A DNA stretch of 12,359 nt from Syntrophaceae bacterium (GCA_003165115.1 PLSJ01000452.1:1-12359), one strand, 5' to 3'. Counted from the first letter of the stretch, positions 1 to 7,384 are shown. Notes: generated by a model from the sequence alone, not told the origin. Translations and numbers: made by a program.

Positions 1-867
1 CTGGTCGACGATGGCTCGACGGACGGCACACACACCGTTGTCGAAGAAGCTGCGGGGTCTTCGCCGGTCCCCGTAAGGTACGTGCGCGAGGACGGCAGCA
101 AGGGGATCGCCCATGCCAGGAACAGGGGGATCGGCGAATCCCGCGGCGAATGGATCGCCTCCTTCGATGACGACCAACTGGCGGAAGCGGATTGGCTGAA
201 CCAGCTCTTCGCCGTGGCCTCCAGGACGGGCGCCGATTGCGTTGCCGGTAACCTCGATCTGGCGTTGCCCGCGCATCCGGTTGTGCCGTTGTGCCCTCTT
301 ACCCGGTTGCTCCTCGGTGAGCAGTCGCGTGAAGAGGCGCGCATACGCAGCCGCAAGTCTTCGCCGGGGACGGGGAATATGCTGATCCGGCGCTCGGTCT
401 TTGACCGGATCGGGCCGTTTGACGTCTCCATGACGAGGGGCGGAGAGGATGACGACCTGGCCCGCAGGGTCTTTGCGCAAGGCTTCAAGGTGTGGTCGGC
501 CCCCAAAGCGGTCGCGCACCATTTGATCCCGCCTTACCGCCTGAGCGTCGCGTACTTCCGGTCGCTTTCGCTTCGCGTCGGCGCGGCGTTCGCCGGCATA
601 GACAACAAACAACGGGGCCGGGGGGAAACGGCCCTGCTCTGCGTCGCGAGGATCGGCCAGGCGCTGTTGGTCAATATGCCGCTGTTGATCCTATCGTGCC
701 TGACGGGCGATCGCGCGGAAGCGCTGGCTCGAAAATGCCTGCTCTGGCGGACCGTGGGATATGCGCGCGAGACCCTGTTTCGTCTCGGGCCCCGGTTATT
801 CCCGCAGAAACGCTTCTTTGCCGCGATGGAGATGAGAAGAGAGCGACACTCCTTTGCGGAAAGCTGA
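1..867 (+). CDS. Family 2 glycosyltransferase, 5'-truncated by window edge
   Basis: The frame is open from base 1, so the true start lies upstream; 288 residues are visible. It begins within the GT-A nucleotide-sugar site: DDGSTDGT at visible residues 3-10 and the metal-binding FDDD around residues 55-58, followed by an acceptor-side GGEDDD around 147-152 that supplies the usual catalytic-base acidic pair. A hydrophobic stretch near residues 215-236 may be a membrane-associated helix. GT2 enzymes transfer a sugar from an activated donor onto a growing glycan, here probably on the cytoplasmic face of the inner membrane. It stands 30 bases before a GT4 gene and shares a cluster with a PslG-like hydrolase, so a role in exopolysaccharide repeat-unit assembly is inferred. 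The sugar specificity cannot be told from sequence. Confidence 0.9.
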   Translation: MVDDGSTDGTHTVVEEAAGSSPVPVRYVREDGSKGIAHARNRGIGESRGEWIASFDDDQLAEADWLNQLFAVASRTGADCVAGNLDLALPAHPVVPLCPLTRLLLGEQSREEARIRSRKSSPGTGNMLIRRSVFDRIGPFDVSMTRGGEDDDLARRVFAQGFKVWSAPKAVAHHLIPPYRLSVAYFRSLSLRVGAAFAGIDNKQRGRGETALLCVARIGQALLVNMPLLILSCLTGDRAEALARKCLLWRTVGYARETLFRLGPRLFPQKRFFAAMEMRRERHSFAES

Positions 868-897
868 CGGCCCTTGCCGGGACAGGAGCGAAAAGAC

Positions 898-2088
898 ATG
901 AAGGTCCTTCAGGTTCACAACCAATACCGTTATAACGGAGGTGAGAATTCCGTCCTGCAGGCGACGATATCGAGCCTGAGGAGCCGCGGAGTCGCGGTAT
1001 CCGAGATGCAGAGGCCGGGCCTGAACGGCAAAACCTCGGCCCTGAATAAGGTGGGCCTCTTTTTTTCCGGTCTATACTCCTTGCCCGCGGCGCGTGACAT
1101 GAGACGGATACTCTGTGAAGAAGACCCCGATCTGGTGCATGTGCACAACCTGTATCCCTTGCTGTCGCCCTCGGTATTGAGGACGTGCCGCAAAGCCGGC
1201 CTGCCCGTCGTCATGACCTGCCACAACTACAGGCTCGTTTGCCCGACGACAATCCTCTTCCGCAACGGTCGGGTTTGCGAAGAATGTGCGGGGGGCAGGG
1301 AATACCGGTGCGTGATAAGGAATTGCAGAAACAATTTCCTCGAAAGTGTCGCTTACGCGACGCGAAATATCTTTGCAAGGAAGCTGGGGCTCTTTAGCGA
1401 CAACGTCACGCTCTTTATCTCGGTGAGCCGATTCTTGAAGCAGTACCTGATCGCCGCCGGTCTTGACGGGTCGCGCATCGCTGTAGTCCCGAACATGATC
1501 GCCGTTCCTGATTCGATCGTCGACGCGGCAAGGGGAAAGTACATTGCTTTTGCCGGAAGAATGAGCGAAGAAAAGGGGCTCCCCGCGCTTCTTTCCGCCG
1601 CAGGGTCCATGCCTTACGCGCGCATCCTGGTAGCCGGAACGGGTCCCCGCATGGATGAGCTGAGAAAGGCTTCGCCCAGGAATGTCGAATTTCTGGGATT
1701 CCTGGATGCCTCTCAAATGGTGGCGTTCTATCGGTCGGCCCGGTTCGTTGTCGTGCCGAGCCGGTGTTTCGAGACATTCGGCCTTGTCGCGGCCGAGGCC
1801 ATGAGTCACGGATTGCCGGTAATCGCTTCCGGCATCGGAGCGCTGCCCGAGGTAATTGAGGACGGCGTGACCGGTTTTCTCGTCGAGAGCGGAAATCACC
1901 AGAAGCTTGCGGAAAAGATGAAAGTCCTGTGGGACGATCCCGATTTGTGCAGCCGGATGGGGCGGGCCGGTCGCGAAAAGGCGGTTCGTGAGTATGGCGA
2001 GGACCTTTATTCCAGTCGGCTCCTGTCGGTCTACGAACAGGCATTAGCATTGACCGGACGCTCACGTCACAAAAATAGAGAGGTGTGA
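898..2088 (+). CDS. Family 4 glycosyltransferase (GT-B fold)
   Basis: This is a 396-residue retaining-type glycosyltransferase. The ATG at 898 is chosen because AGGAG at 884-888 sits nine bases before it and the protein then begins MKVLQVHNQY with the Rossmann strand and the GGE loop typical of GT4; a TTG at 874 in the same frame has no good RBS. The N-terminal acceptor domain carries HVHNLYP (81-87), TCHNYRLVCP (107-116) and a cysteine group (C115, C127, C130, C138, C143) seen in a subset of GT4 enzymes. The C-terminal donor domain has AGRMSEEKG (219-227) and the E-x7-E motif E292/E300 followed by GLPVIAS. It probably adds a sugar to a lipid-linked exopolysaccharide precursor. It is co-transcribed with its neighbours: 30 bases after the GT2 gene and one base before the hydrolase gene. 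Confidence 0.92.
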   Translation: MKVLQVHNQYRYNGGENSVLQATISSLRSRGVAVSEMQRPGLNGKTSALNKVGLFFSGLYSLPAARDMRRILCEEDPDLVHVHNLYPLLSPSVLRTCRKAGLPVVMTCHNYRLVCPTTILFRNGRVCEECAGGREYRCVIRNCRNNFLESVAYATRNIFARKLGLFSDNVTLFISVSRFLKQYLIAAGLDGSRIAVVPNMIAVPDSIVDAARGKYIAFAGRMSEEKGLPALLSAAGSMPYARILVAGTGPRMDELRKASPRNVEFLGFLDASQMVAFYRSARFVVVPSRCFETFGLVAAEAMSHGLPVIASGIGALPEVIEDGVTGFLVESGNHQKLAEKMKVLWDDPDLCSRMGRAGREKAVREYGEDLYSSRLLSVYEQALALTGRSRHKNREV

Positions 2089-2089
2089 A

Positions 2090-3394
2090 ATGCGGATTGT
2101 CGGACGGAAAGAGAACGCCATCTATTCTCCCCGAAAGGTCGTCGTGATGCGGGCCGCCGTTGTCCTACTGTGTGCCGCCCTCATGGGGGGGAGTGCCCAT
2201 GCCCTCACGCATCCCGCCACCGAGGCGATACCTCCCACCTTTTTCGGCATGCACAGCCATTTTGCCGCAATCCCCGATATGGCCACTCCCTGGCCGGCTA
2301 TTTCCTTCGGGTCGATACGCCTGTGGGATTCGGGCGTCATCTGGCCCCTTCTGGAGCCGGGCAAAGGGCAATGGAATTTTGCCACCTTGGATAAATGGGT
2401 CAGTTTGGCCCAGTCCCATAACGCGGACATCCTTATGACCCTCGGCCAATCCCCGACGTGGGCTTCGGCCCGGCCCTCCGAAGCGTCTCCATATAGCCCC
2501 GGCGCCGCCGCGGAACCGGCAAATATCGAAGATTGGAACACCTATGTCCGAACAGTCGCGACTCGTTATAAAGGACGTATTCACTATTACGAAATATGGA
2601 ACGAGCCGAACCTGACGGAGTTCTACAGCGGCACGGTAAACGAGATGGTCACGCTGGCCCAGGCGGCATACACGATCCTCAAGCAGGTGGACCCCACGAT
2701 AAAGGTCGTCTCTCCTTCCGTTACCGCGTCGGCCGGGCTTTCGTGGCTCGACCGGTATTTCGCGGCAGGGGGAGGTGCATACGCTGACGTTATCGGCTAT
2801 CACTTCTACGTGACCCCGGGCCCGCCCGAGGATATAAACCCCCTTATTAGCCAGGTGCAACAGGTGATGAGCAACCACGGCCTTCAGGGGAAACCCCTCT
2901 GGAATACGGAGGTCGGCTGGTTTATCCAGAATAGCCAGGACGTTGTCGTGGGCTACGGGGTCTTCAGCAAAGTCCTGACCGAAACCGAGGCAACGGAATA
3001 CGTGGCCAGGACATATTTAATAGACTGGGCGGGGGGCGTCGACCGCGTATTCTGGTATGCCTGGGATGACGGCTACATGGGTTTGACGGACGCCGACCAC
3101 AAAACCGTGAAGCCGCCGGGGACCGCCTATGGAGTGCTCTACGCGTGGTTAAACGGGGCCAGTGTCGCATCGGTCACCCAGGATAGCCAGGGCACCTGGA
3201 CCGTCCTTATAAAACGTGGAACGGGTTACACGGGCAGGATCCTCTGGAATCCCGCTGCGTCCGTGTACTTTCCTCTACCCCGCGCCTGGAACGGTAAGAC
3301 GTTGAAACAATTGACGGGACAGCAAAGCAGCCTGACGGGCGTGTCCAGCCTGAACATCGGCCCGATGCCGCTCCTGGTCGAGAGCTCCTCCTGA
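2090..3394 (+). CDS. Exported GH39 / PslG-like glycoside hydrolase
   Basis: The 434-residue product has a clan GH-A (beta/alpha)8 barrel. The acid/base is likely E172 in WNEPN (170-174) and the nucleophile E274 in NTEVGW (272-277); FGMHSH (52-57), RLWDSGVIW (77-85) and FWYAWDD (321-327) are further barrel motifs. Order and length resemble PslG of Pseudomonas aeruginosa, an endoglycosidase encoded within an exopolysaccharide cluster. The ATG at 2090 has a better RBS (GAGAGG just upstream), but an in-frame ATG at 2147 would start a compact signal peptide ending SAHA (residues 35-38); from 2090 the n-region is unusually long. Either start yields an exported enzyme, probably periplasmic. It starts one base after the GT4 stop, implying translational coupling. 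It likely trims or releases polymer made by this operon. Confidence 0.88.
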   Translation: MRIVGRKENAIYSPRKVVVMRAAVVLLCAALMGGSAHALTHPATEAIPPTFFGMHSHFAAIPDMATPWPAISFGSIRLWDSGVIWPLLEPGKGQWNFATLDKWVSLAQSHNADILMTLGQSPTWASARPSEASPYSPGAAAEPANIEDWNTYVRTVATRYKGRIHYYEIWNEPNLTEFYSGTVNEMVTLAQAAYTILKQVDPTIKVVSPSVTASAGLSWLDRYFAAGGGAYADVIGYHFYVTPGPPEDINPLISQVQQVMSNHGLQGKPLWNTEVGWFIQNSQDVVVGYGVFSKVLTETEATEYVARTYLIDWAGGVDRVFWYAWDDGYMGLTDADHKTVKPPGTAYGVLYAWLNGASVASVTQDSQGTWTVLIKRGTGYTGRILWNPAASVYFPLPRAWNGKTLKQLTGQQSSLTGVSSLNIGPMPLLVESSS

Positions 3395-3459
3395 GTGCGT
3401 TCGGCCCGCCCGGCCCCTCGGGAAAGGCCATTATTTGCATCTTTCCCGCATCCCCCTCA

Positions 3460-3488
3460 TTGACATGGGCGAATCGTAAACCTAGGTT
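3460..3488 (+). promoter_or_regulatory. Candidate sigma-70 promoter before the response regulator
   Basis: A perfect TTGACA (3460-3465) is followed after 17 bases by TAGGTT (3483-3488), a poor -10 with only three matches. It would leave a leader of about 125 bases before the ATG at 3622. The rest of the 227-base gap (3395-3621) holds no convincing gene or strong terminator; the G/C-rich stretch just after the hydrolase stop (3405-3430) can form only weak short stems. Confidence 0.35.
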
Positions 3489-3621
3489 ATCCTTGTATAG
3501 GTGTAATCGGCCGCTCTTGGGTTTGCATTTCCACTGCCGGCCATTGTTGGGCGGTTCCTGCATGGCGCCTCGGAACCCTCGAATGCCAAGGTAAGCCGGC
3601 ACAAACAGGACCAAAGCGAGC

Positions 3622-4266
3622 ATGAATAAACCGAGAATCGTCCTGGCCGATGACCACAGGATGGTGGCCGAGAGCCTCAAACAGTTGCTGGACCCCGAGT
3701 TCGACGTAGTCGAAATAGTGGAGGACGGCAAATCCCTGGTGATTGCGGTCCGGGAGCGGCAACCGGAAATCGTCGTTACCGATATCTCCATACCCCTGCT
3801 GAATGGGATCGAGGCGGCATGCCGGATCAACGAAATGGAGAACCATCCTCCCATCGTATTCCTCACCACGCAGCTCGACATCGCCTGCGCGGTAAATGCG
3901 TTCGAGGCCGGAGCCTCAGGCTACGTGCTGAAACAGGCTGCGTCGTCCGAGTTGGCCACGGCCGTTAACGAGGTGCTGAGAGGACAGATCTATCTGAGTC
4001 CGGTAATCGCCGCCGACCTGATACAGGCATATCGAAACATAGCCGAGCCGCATGACCACTTACGCCTCACGCCCAGGCAGACGGAGGTGCTTCAGCTCCT
4101 CGCCGGGGGCTGTTCGATGAAGGAAATTGCGTCGATTATGCACATTTCCCGGAGGACCGTTGAATTTCACAAATACCGGATAATGGAACACCTGGAGATC
4201 AGGAGCATGGCCGACCTGATCCGCTACGCCATCGGGCATGGCATCACAACCGAGCGGCCCGGCTGA
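3622..4266 (+). CDS. NarL/FixJ-type response regulator with LuxR HTH
   Basis: The 214-residue protein has a receiver domain (about residues 4-118) and a LuxR-type helix-turn-helix (about 146-208). Receiver landmarks are the acidic pair D10/D11, phosphoacceptor D54 in VVTDISIP, T82/T83 and K104 in GYVLK. The HTH has LTPRQTEVLQLLAGG (149-163), KEIA and the recognition segment ISRRTVEFHKYRI (175-187). It is expected to be phosphorylated by a sensor histidine kinase, dimerise and bind promoter DNA. No kinase is encoded in this window, so it may be an orphan or be served in trans. It lies 227 bases after the exopolysaccharide operon on the same strand and before the BON lipoprotein gene; regulation of either is inferred from position only. 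The RBS is weak (AGCGAG). Confidence 0.93.
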   Translation: MNKPRIVLADDHRMVAESLKQLLDPEFDVVEIVEDGKSLVIAVRERQPEIVVTDISIPLLNGIEAACRINEMENHPPIVFLTTQLDIACAVNAFEAGASGYVLKQAASSELATAVNEVLRGQIYLSPVIAADLIQAYRNIAEPHDHLRLTPRQTEVLQLLAGGCSMKEIASIMHISRRTVEFHKYRIMEHLEIRSMADLIRYAIGHGITTERPG

Positions 4267-4352
4267 CAATCGGAGTAATCCATGCCTGTCACAACGGGCG
4301 GCAAGGACCCCGGTCTGCGGAAAGACAGGCGGAAGAAGGGCGGTTGCATGCC

Positions 4353-4381
4353 TTGACGGAAGCGGTTTTTACCACTATGTT
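4353..4381 (+). promoter_or_regulatory. Candidate promoter in the gap before the BON lipoprotein gene
   Basis: TTGACG (4353-4358) is followed after 17 bases by TATGTT (4376-4381; four of six -10 matches) at the edge of an A/T-rich patch. It would give a leader of roughly 180 bases to the BON gene at 4566 and would place the direct repeats at 4398-4488 inside the transcript. The 299-base gap 4267-4565 has no credible gene. Confidence 0.3.
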
Positions 4382-4397
4382 AATTTTATTCACTTGT

Positions 4398-4488
4398 TGA
4401 CGCGCCTACAGCTCACAAAAAGAAGAAGGCTCTTGACATTGTCGGTGTCCCGGCCGGAAGACGGGGTTTGGTGACGCGCCTCTCACAA
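4398..4488 (+). repeat. Spaced direct repeat upstream of BON lipoprotein gene
   Basis: TGACGCGCCT followed by CTCACAA occurs twice. In the first copy (4398-4418) four extra bases separate the two halves; in the second copy (4472-4488) the halves are contiguous. All 17 shared bases are identical, and copy starts are 74 bases apart. This could be a pair of operator half-sites or a small duplicated segment. The binding protein is unknown; the neighbouring LuxR-type regulator is only a positional candidate. Confidence 0.5.
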
Positions 4489-4514
4489 GTGTCTTATATG
4501 AGCGGCTTCGTGCG

Positions 4515-4541
4515 TTGACGGGGTAACAACATTTTTATCAT
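4515..4541 (+). promoter_or_regulatory. Candidate proximal promoter of the BON lipoprotein gene
   Basis: TTGACG (4515-4520) is followed by TATCAT (4536-4541; five of six matches to the -10) with a short 15-base spacer; CATATT at 4539-4544 is the alternative with 18 bases. The segment 4530-4552 is strongly A/T-rich compared with its surroundings. Transcription from here would start just before the RBS AGGAGGT at 4554-4560. Confidence 0.33.
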
Positions 4542-4565
4542 ATTAATTTAATCAGGAGGTGGATA

Positions 4566-4877
4566 ATGAGAAGGTTTGTCTTTACGGTGTTGTTCTTTGC
4601 ATTCGCGCTGGCCCTGGTTTCCGGGTGCCAGTCCACCACGGGCAGGACGGCGGGGTCCCTGGTCGATGACTCGACGATTGCAAACACGATCAGGGCCAAA
4701 ATAGTCGAAGACAAAGAATTGAGCCTGATGAAGATCAACACGGATGTATTCAACGGGAATGTGACGCTTTTAGGGGCGGTGCCGAGCAAAGAGGCGGAGA
4801 ACAAGCTGATCGCCATTGCGAAGGGCGTCAAGGGCGTCCAGTCGGTAACGAGCAAACTGACAATCCAGCAGAAATGA
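4566..4877 (+). CDS. Single-BON-domain lipoprotein
   Basis: The 103-residue product begins with a lipoprotein signal peptide: basic MRRF, a hydrophobic core, and lipobox V-S-G-C with the lipidated cysteine at C21. Residues about 36-101 form one BON domain (alpha-beta-beta-alpha-beta), with the typical STIANTIRAKI helix, a VTLLGAV strand turn and the closing GVKGVQSVTSKL strand. BON domains in OsmY and DolP/YraP bind phospholipid and help maintain the envelope; those proteins carry two BON domains and this one has one. Residue +2 after C21 is Q, not D, so outer-membrane sorting is expected by the enterobacterial rule. AGGAGGT at 4554-4560 is close to ideal and suggests high expression. It appears monocistronic and is followed by stem-loops. 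An envelope-stress role is inferred. Confidence 0.9.
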   Translation: MRRFVFTVLFFAFALALVSGCQSTTGRTAGSLVDDSTIANTIRAKIVEDKELSLMKINTDVFNGNVTLLGAVPSKEAENKLIAIAKGVKGVQSVTSKLTIQQK

Positions 4878-4884
4878 TGCAAAG

Positions 4885-4916
4885 GCCGGCCGGCTCGTCG
4901 ATAGGGGCCGGCCGGC
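4885..4916 (+). terminator. Perfect 10-bp stem-loop after BON gene (no T-tract)
   Basis: GCCGGCCGGC at 4885-4894 is the exact reverse complement of 4907-4916, with a 12-base loop, starting eight bases after the BON stop codon. No run of T follows, so it is not a classical intrinsic terminator; it may stabilise the mRNA 3' end or pause polymerase. Each arm is itself palindromic. Confidence 0.5.
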
Positions 4917-4964
4917 GGTAACTCTGGCATAAGGCGCGAAAGGGGCGCGCGTTCTTCAGAAGGG

Positions 4965-6233
4965 TTAGCCCCGTTCCGGATGGTGTGTGTAAGGGCCCGC
5001 AGAGGTCGAAAGACTGCGGGCCTTTATCGTCCGGTACGCCAGTGCCATCCAGAGAAGCGCCGCGACCAGCAAGACCGCGGGGAGGATGAGGATGGCCTTT
5101 TGCAGGTCCCCGTGCAGACGGTCCGCGAGGCGGCCCACAAATTCCGGCGACCACATATCCCCGAACAGATGGATCATGAAAATCGAAACGGCCATCGCGC
5201 TCGCGCGCACATTGGCGGGGACGGCTTCGAGGATCACCGTATTAACGGGGCCCGTGCAAAAGAACAGGAGGAAGATCGCGGCCGCGAGAAGGCCCATGGC
5301 TGCCCCGGTATTCTCCGTGATGAGCCCGAAAAGCGACAGGGGGACCGAAAGCAGGACGGAGCCGCCGAGTATGAGGGCGTATCCCGCGGGCGTGTGCCTT
5401 TGCCACCACGTTGCGCCGAAACCCCCGAGCAGCGTGCCCGCGAGCCCCGCGACGACGATCGTGCCGCCGAAAAACGTATCCGCCCTGGAGAGGGAGAGGC
5501 CATGTGCCCGCTCTATAAACGTGGGACCCCAAAAAGCGAAGGCACCCAGCGCAAAGGTGTACGCGACGTAGCCCCAGACAACGAGGCTGTATTCCACGTT
5601 GCGGAAGAGCCGGAGCACGTCGCCGGGCACCGGCGGTGGAAGGCGCATGTCGCCCGCGGCATCCGATTCTCCCCGCTCGGGCTCCCTGACGAGCAGGAGC
5701 ATGAGGGCCAGCAGCAGCCCCGGCGCCCCCGCCCAGAAAAAGGCCTGGCGCCACCCCGCGTATGCCGCCACTTCGCCCCCGAGGATATAGCCCATTGCCG
5801 AGCCGACGGGAATCGCCACGTAGAAGACCGTCAGTGCGTTGTTCCGTGCCGCGGCCGGCCAACTGTCCGAGATGAGACCGGGGCTCAGGGTCGCGTAGCT
5901 TGCCTCTCCCACACCCACCATGGCCCTGTAGAGCAGGAGCATGCCGACGCCCTGGGCCGTGCCGGTAAGCACCGTTCCCGCGCTCCAGACCAGGACCCCG
6001 AGAATGATAAGGCGTCTCCGCGGGAGACGATCGCCCAGGTAGCCGAAAAAAGGAGAGGTAAGGAAATAACCGATCATAAACGCCGTGAAGAGCCTTCCCG
6101 ACTCCCCATAGCTCATGCCGAATTGCGTGGCCATGGGCGTGCGGACGGCGTTCAGCACATACCGGTCAAGGTAATTGAAAAGGTTGATCCCCGTGAGGAT
6201 GCACAGGAGCCGCAGGGGCGCGGTCTTTTTCAC
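4965..6233 (-). CDS. Spinster-like MFS transporter
   Basis: The 422-residue protein has about 12 hydrophobic segments. Family marks are NYLDRYV in helix 1 (20-26), the MFS motif A GYLGDRLPRRR in the loop after helix 2 (64-74), and RAMVGVGEASYA (103-114). NYxDR together with GEAxYA is characteristic of the Spinster branch, whose animal members export sphingosine-1-phosphate or lysolipids; bacterial members are poorly defined, so the substrate here is unknown. Helix 1 D23/R24 and helix 4 E110 are likely coupling residues by family position. The start is GTG at 6233-6231 with only a weak G-rich RBS. The C-terminal tail (about residues 402-422) is hydrophilic, poorly conserved-looking, and contains the plus-strand terminator-like hairpin. 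It is convergent with the BON gene and divergent from the 85-residue gene. Confidence 0.9.
   Translation of the reverse strand: MKKTAPLRLLCILTGINLFNYLDRYVLNAVRTPMATQFGMSYGESGRLFTAFMIGYFLTSPFFGYLGDRLPRRRLIILGVLVWSAGTVLTGTAQGVGMLLLYRAMVGVGEASYATLSPGLISDSWPAAARNNALTVFYVAIPVGSAMGYILGGEVAAYAGWRQAFFWAGAPGLLLALMLLLVREPERGESDAAGDMRLPPPVPGDVLRLFRNVEYSLVVWGYVAYTFALGAFAFWGPTFIERAHGLSLSRADTFFGGTIVVAGLAGTLLGGFGATWWQRHTPAGYALILGGSVLLSVPLSLFGLITENTGAAMGLLAAAIFLLFFCTGPVNTVILEAVPANVRASAMAVSIFMIHLFGDMWSPEFVGRLADRLHGDLQKAILILPAVLLVAALLWMALAYRTIKARSLSTSAGPYTHHPERG
4994..5025 (+). terminator. Terminator-like hairpin, inside the convergent MFS gene's 3' end
   Basis: GGCCCGCAG (4994-5002) pairs with CTGCGGGCC (5014-5022) over an 11-base loop and is followed by TTTAT on the plus strand. 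This orientation suits termination of the BON transcript. The hairpin lies within the last 20 codons of the minus-strand MFS gene. On the minus strand no T-tract follows it. Confidence 0.5.
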
Positions 6234-6313
6234 GAGACCCCGTCCGAAGGGCGAAAAAAAGAACTACACTTCTGATAAGGCCGGATGCGCAGCACTTGTC
6301 CCGCCATACCACC

Positions 6314-6320
6314 AGGAGGT
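6314..6320 (+). promoter_or_regulatory. Strong RBS fixing the start of the 85-residue gene
   Basis: AGGAGGT lies six bases before the ATG at 6327. An in-frame ATG at 6285 exists but would place this RBS inside the coding region and has none of its own, so 6327 is the supported start. Confidence 0.8.
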
Positions 6321-6326
6321 ATTTCC

Positions 6327-6584
6327 ATGAATGTCATCGTCCTCGCCATCAAACCCATGCAGCCGGAAGAACCCCGCTTCCCGGTCAGGGTGGAATTCAA
6401 CTGGGGGACCACCGACGAGATTTTCAGTAATTCGGCCATCACCGTGGAGGTGTGGCTCGATAAGACACCGCTTCGCAGGGCATCGCTGTCGAAAGTCCAC
6501 GATATCGCGGTCGCGGAGGCATACAAGCTCCTGGAGCGGGCGCTGGACTCCGCGTCCGCCGCCAACGTCGTCACCGGTTTTTAG
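6327..6584 (+). CDS. Small protein of unknown function (85 aa)
   Basis: I do not recognise a family. The product begins MNVIVLAIK, has an aromatic/acidic strand-rich first half (RVEFNWGTTDEIF at 21-33, then ITVEVWLDK at 38-46), and ends in an amphipathic helix (about residues 54-78; HDIAVAEAYKLLERAL). There is no signal peptide, membrane helix or cysteine, so a small soluble alpha/beta protein is likely. The near-ideal RBS and codon use like that of its neighbours support real translation. It is transcribed divergently from the MFS gene (93-base gap with no clear -35/-10 pair) and converges on the MBL-fold gene, whose stop is 21 bases away. Function cannot be assigned; a role linked to the transporter is only positional. 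Confidence 0.72.
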   Translation: MNVIVLAIKPMQPEEPRFPVRVEFNWGTTDEIFSNSAITVEVWLDKTPLRRASLSKVHDIAVAEAYKLLERALDSASAANVVTGF

Positions 6585-6605
6585 GACTTTCCCTCCCGGA
6601 GCGGC

Positions 6606-7343
6606 TCACTTCATCCTGCGGACACGGACCTCTATCTCCGGGGTGTCCTTCAGCAGCGCGACGAGCCGGGAGGTGTCGGAATCACCGTAATGGTAAGGGT
6701 AGAGCACCTTCGGCTTTAACGCCTTCGCCGCATCGGCAACCATTTCCGGCGTCATGGTATACGGCAGGTTCATGGGCAGGAACGCATAATCGATGTGCTT
6801 CAATGCCTTCATCTCCGGCGTGTTCTCGGTATCGCCCGCGACGTAGACACGTGTGTCCCCAAACGTCAGCACGTAGCCGTTTCCGTCCCCTTTCGGATGA
6901 TAGAAGGCCCCGTCAGGCCTCTTGTGGACGAGATTGTAGGCGAGCACCGCCTCGATCCGTATCTCCATGATCGTGAGGACGTCGCCGTTGTTCATCACCG
7001 TGCCGCCCCCCACCTGCTCGGCGCATAACCTGGTGAGCACCACGACGGTTTTTTCGGTGCGCACCTTACCGAGGGCGGGGCTCAGGTGATCGCGGTGCTC
7101 GTGGGTGAGGAGGACCAGGTCGGCCTTCGGGAGCCGCCCGTAATCGGCTAACTGGTCGAAGGGGTCGACATGGATGATCTTGCCGCCGAAGCGCAGCATG
7201 AGCGACGCATGGCCGATGAACGTAACCTGCACGTCGCCGGCGGACGTGGTGATGGTATCCGTCTCGAACGGCTCGGCGGCAAGGACCGAGCCCGCGCAGA
7301 AGACGATCAACCCCAAGGCCGCCAGTACCGATGCTCCCGTCAT
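6606..7343 (-). CDS. Exported MBL-fold metallo-hydrolase (UlaG/UPF0173-like)
   Basis: The 245-residue product has an N-terminal signal peptide (hydrophobic residues 4-22, likely cleaved near LAA at 21-23) and a metallo-beta-lactamase fold. Metal ligands are visible as H81, H83, D85 and H86 in THEHRDH, with D171 in VAGDTE and H218 in YPYHYGD. GHASLMLRFGG (44-54) and the VDPF turn (59-62) match the UlaG/UPF0173 branch, which includes lactonases and many uncharacterised hydrolases. The substrate is unknown, and the signal peptide implies a periplasmic or outer-surface site. The ATG is preceded by a purine-rich GGGAGGG RBS. A strong promoter lies about 40-70 bases upstream, so it is probably transcribed separately from putA. 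Confidence 0.88.
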   Translation of the reverse strand: MTGASVLAALGLIVFCAGSVLAAEPFETDTITTSAGDVQVTFIGHASLMLRFGGKIIHVDPFDQLADYGRLPKADLVLLTHEHRDHLSPALGKVRTEKTVVVLTRLCAEQVGGGTVMNNGDVLTIMEIRIEAVLAYNLVHKRPDGAFYHPKGDGNGYVLTFGDTRVYVAGDTENTPEMKALKHIDYAFLPMNLPYTMTPEMVADAAKALKPKVLYPYHYGDSDTSRLVALLKDTPEIEVRVRRMK

Positions 7344-7384
7344 CGCATCCCTCCCTATCGTCCCGTTTCCGGTCGTTTCCTTAC

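Noticed and set aside
3421..3442. Possible sigma-54 -24/-12 promoter (GGCC then TTGCAT)
   Set aside because: The spacing is GG-N9-GC rather than the required N10, and the -24 lacks TGGCAC.
4238..4474. 78-codon ORF in the gap after the response regulator
   Set aside because: It overlaps the end of the regulator gene, lacks an RBS and codes for no recognisable motif; the region reads better as a regulatory gap.
4980..6275. 431-codon plus-strand ORF opposite the MFS gene
   Set aside because: It is antisense to a clear 12-helix transporter, the product is low-complexity and rich in R, E and P, and it has no domain; typical GC-rich shadow frame.
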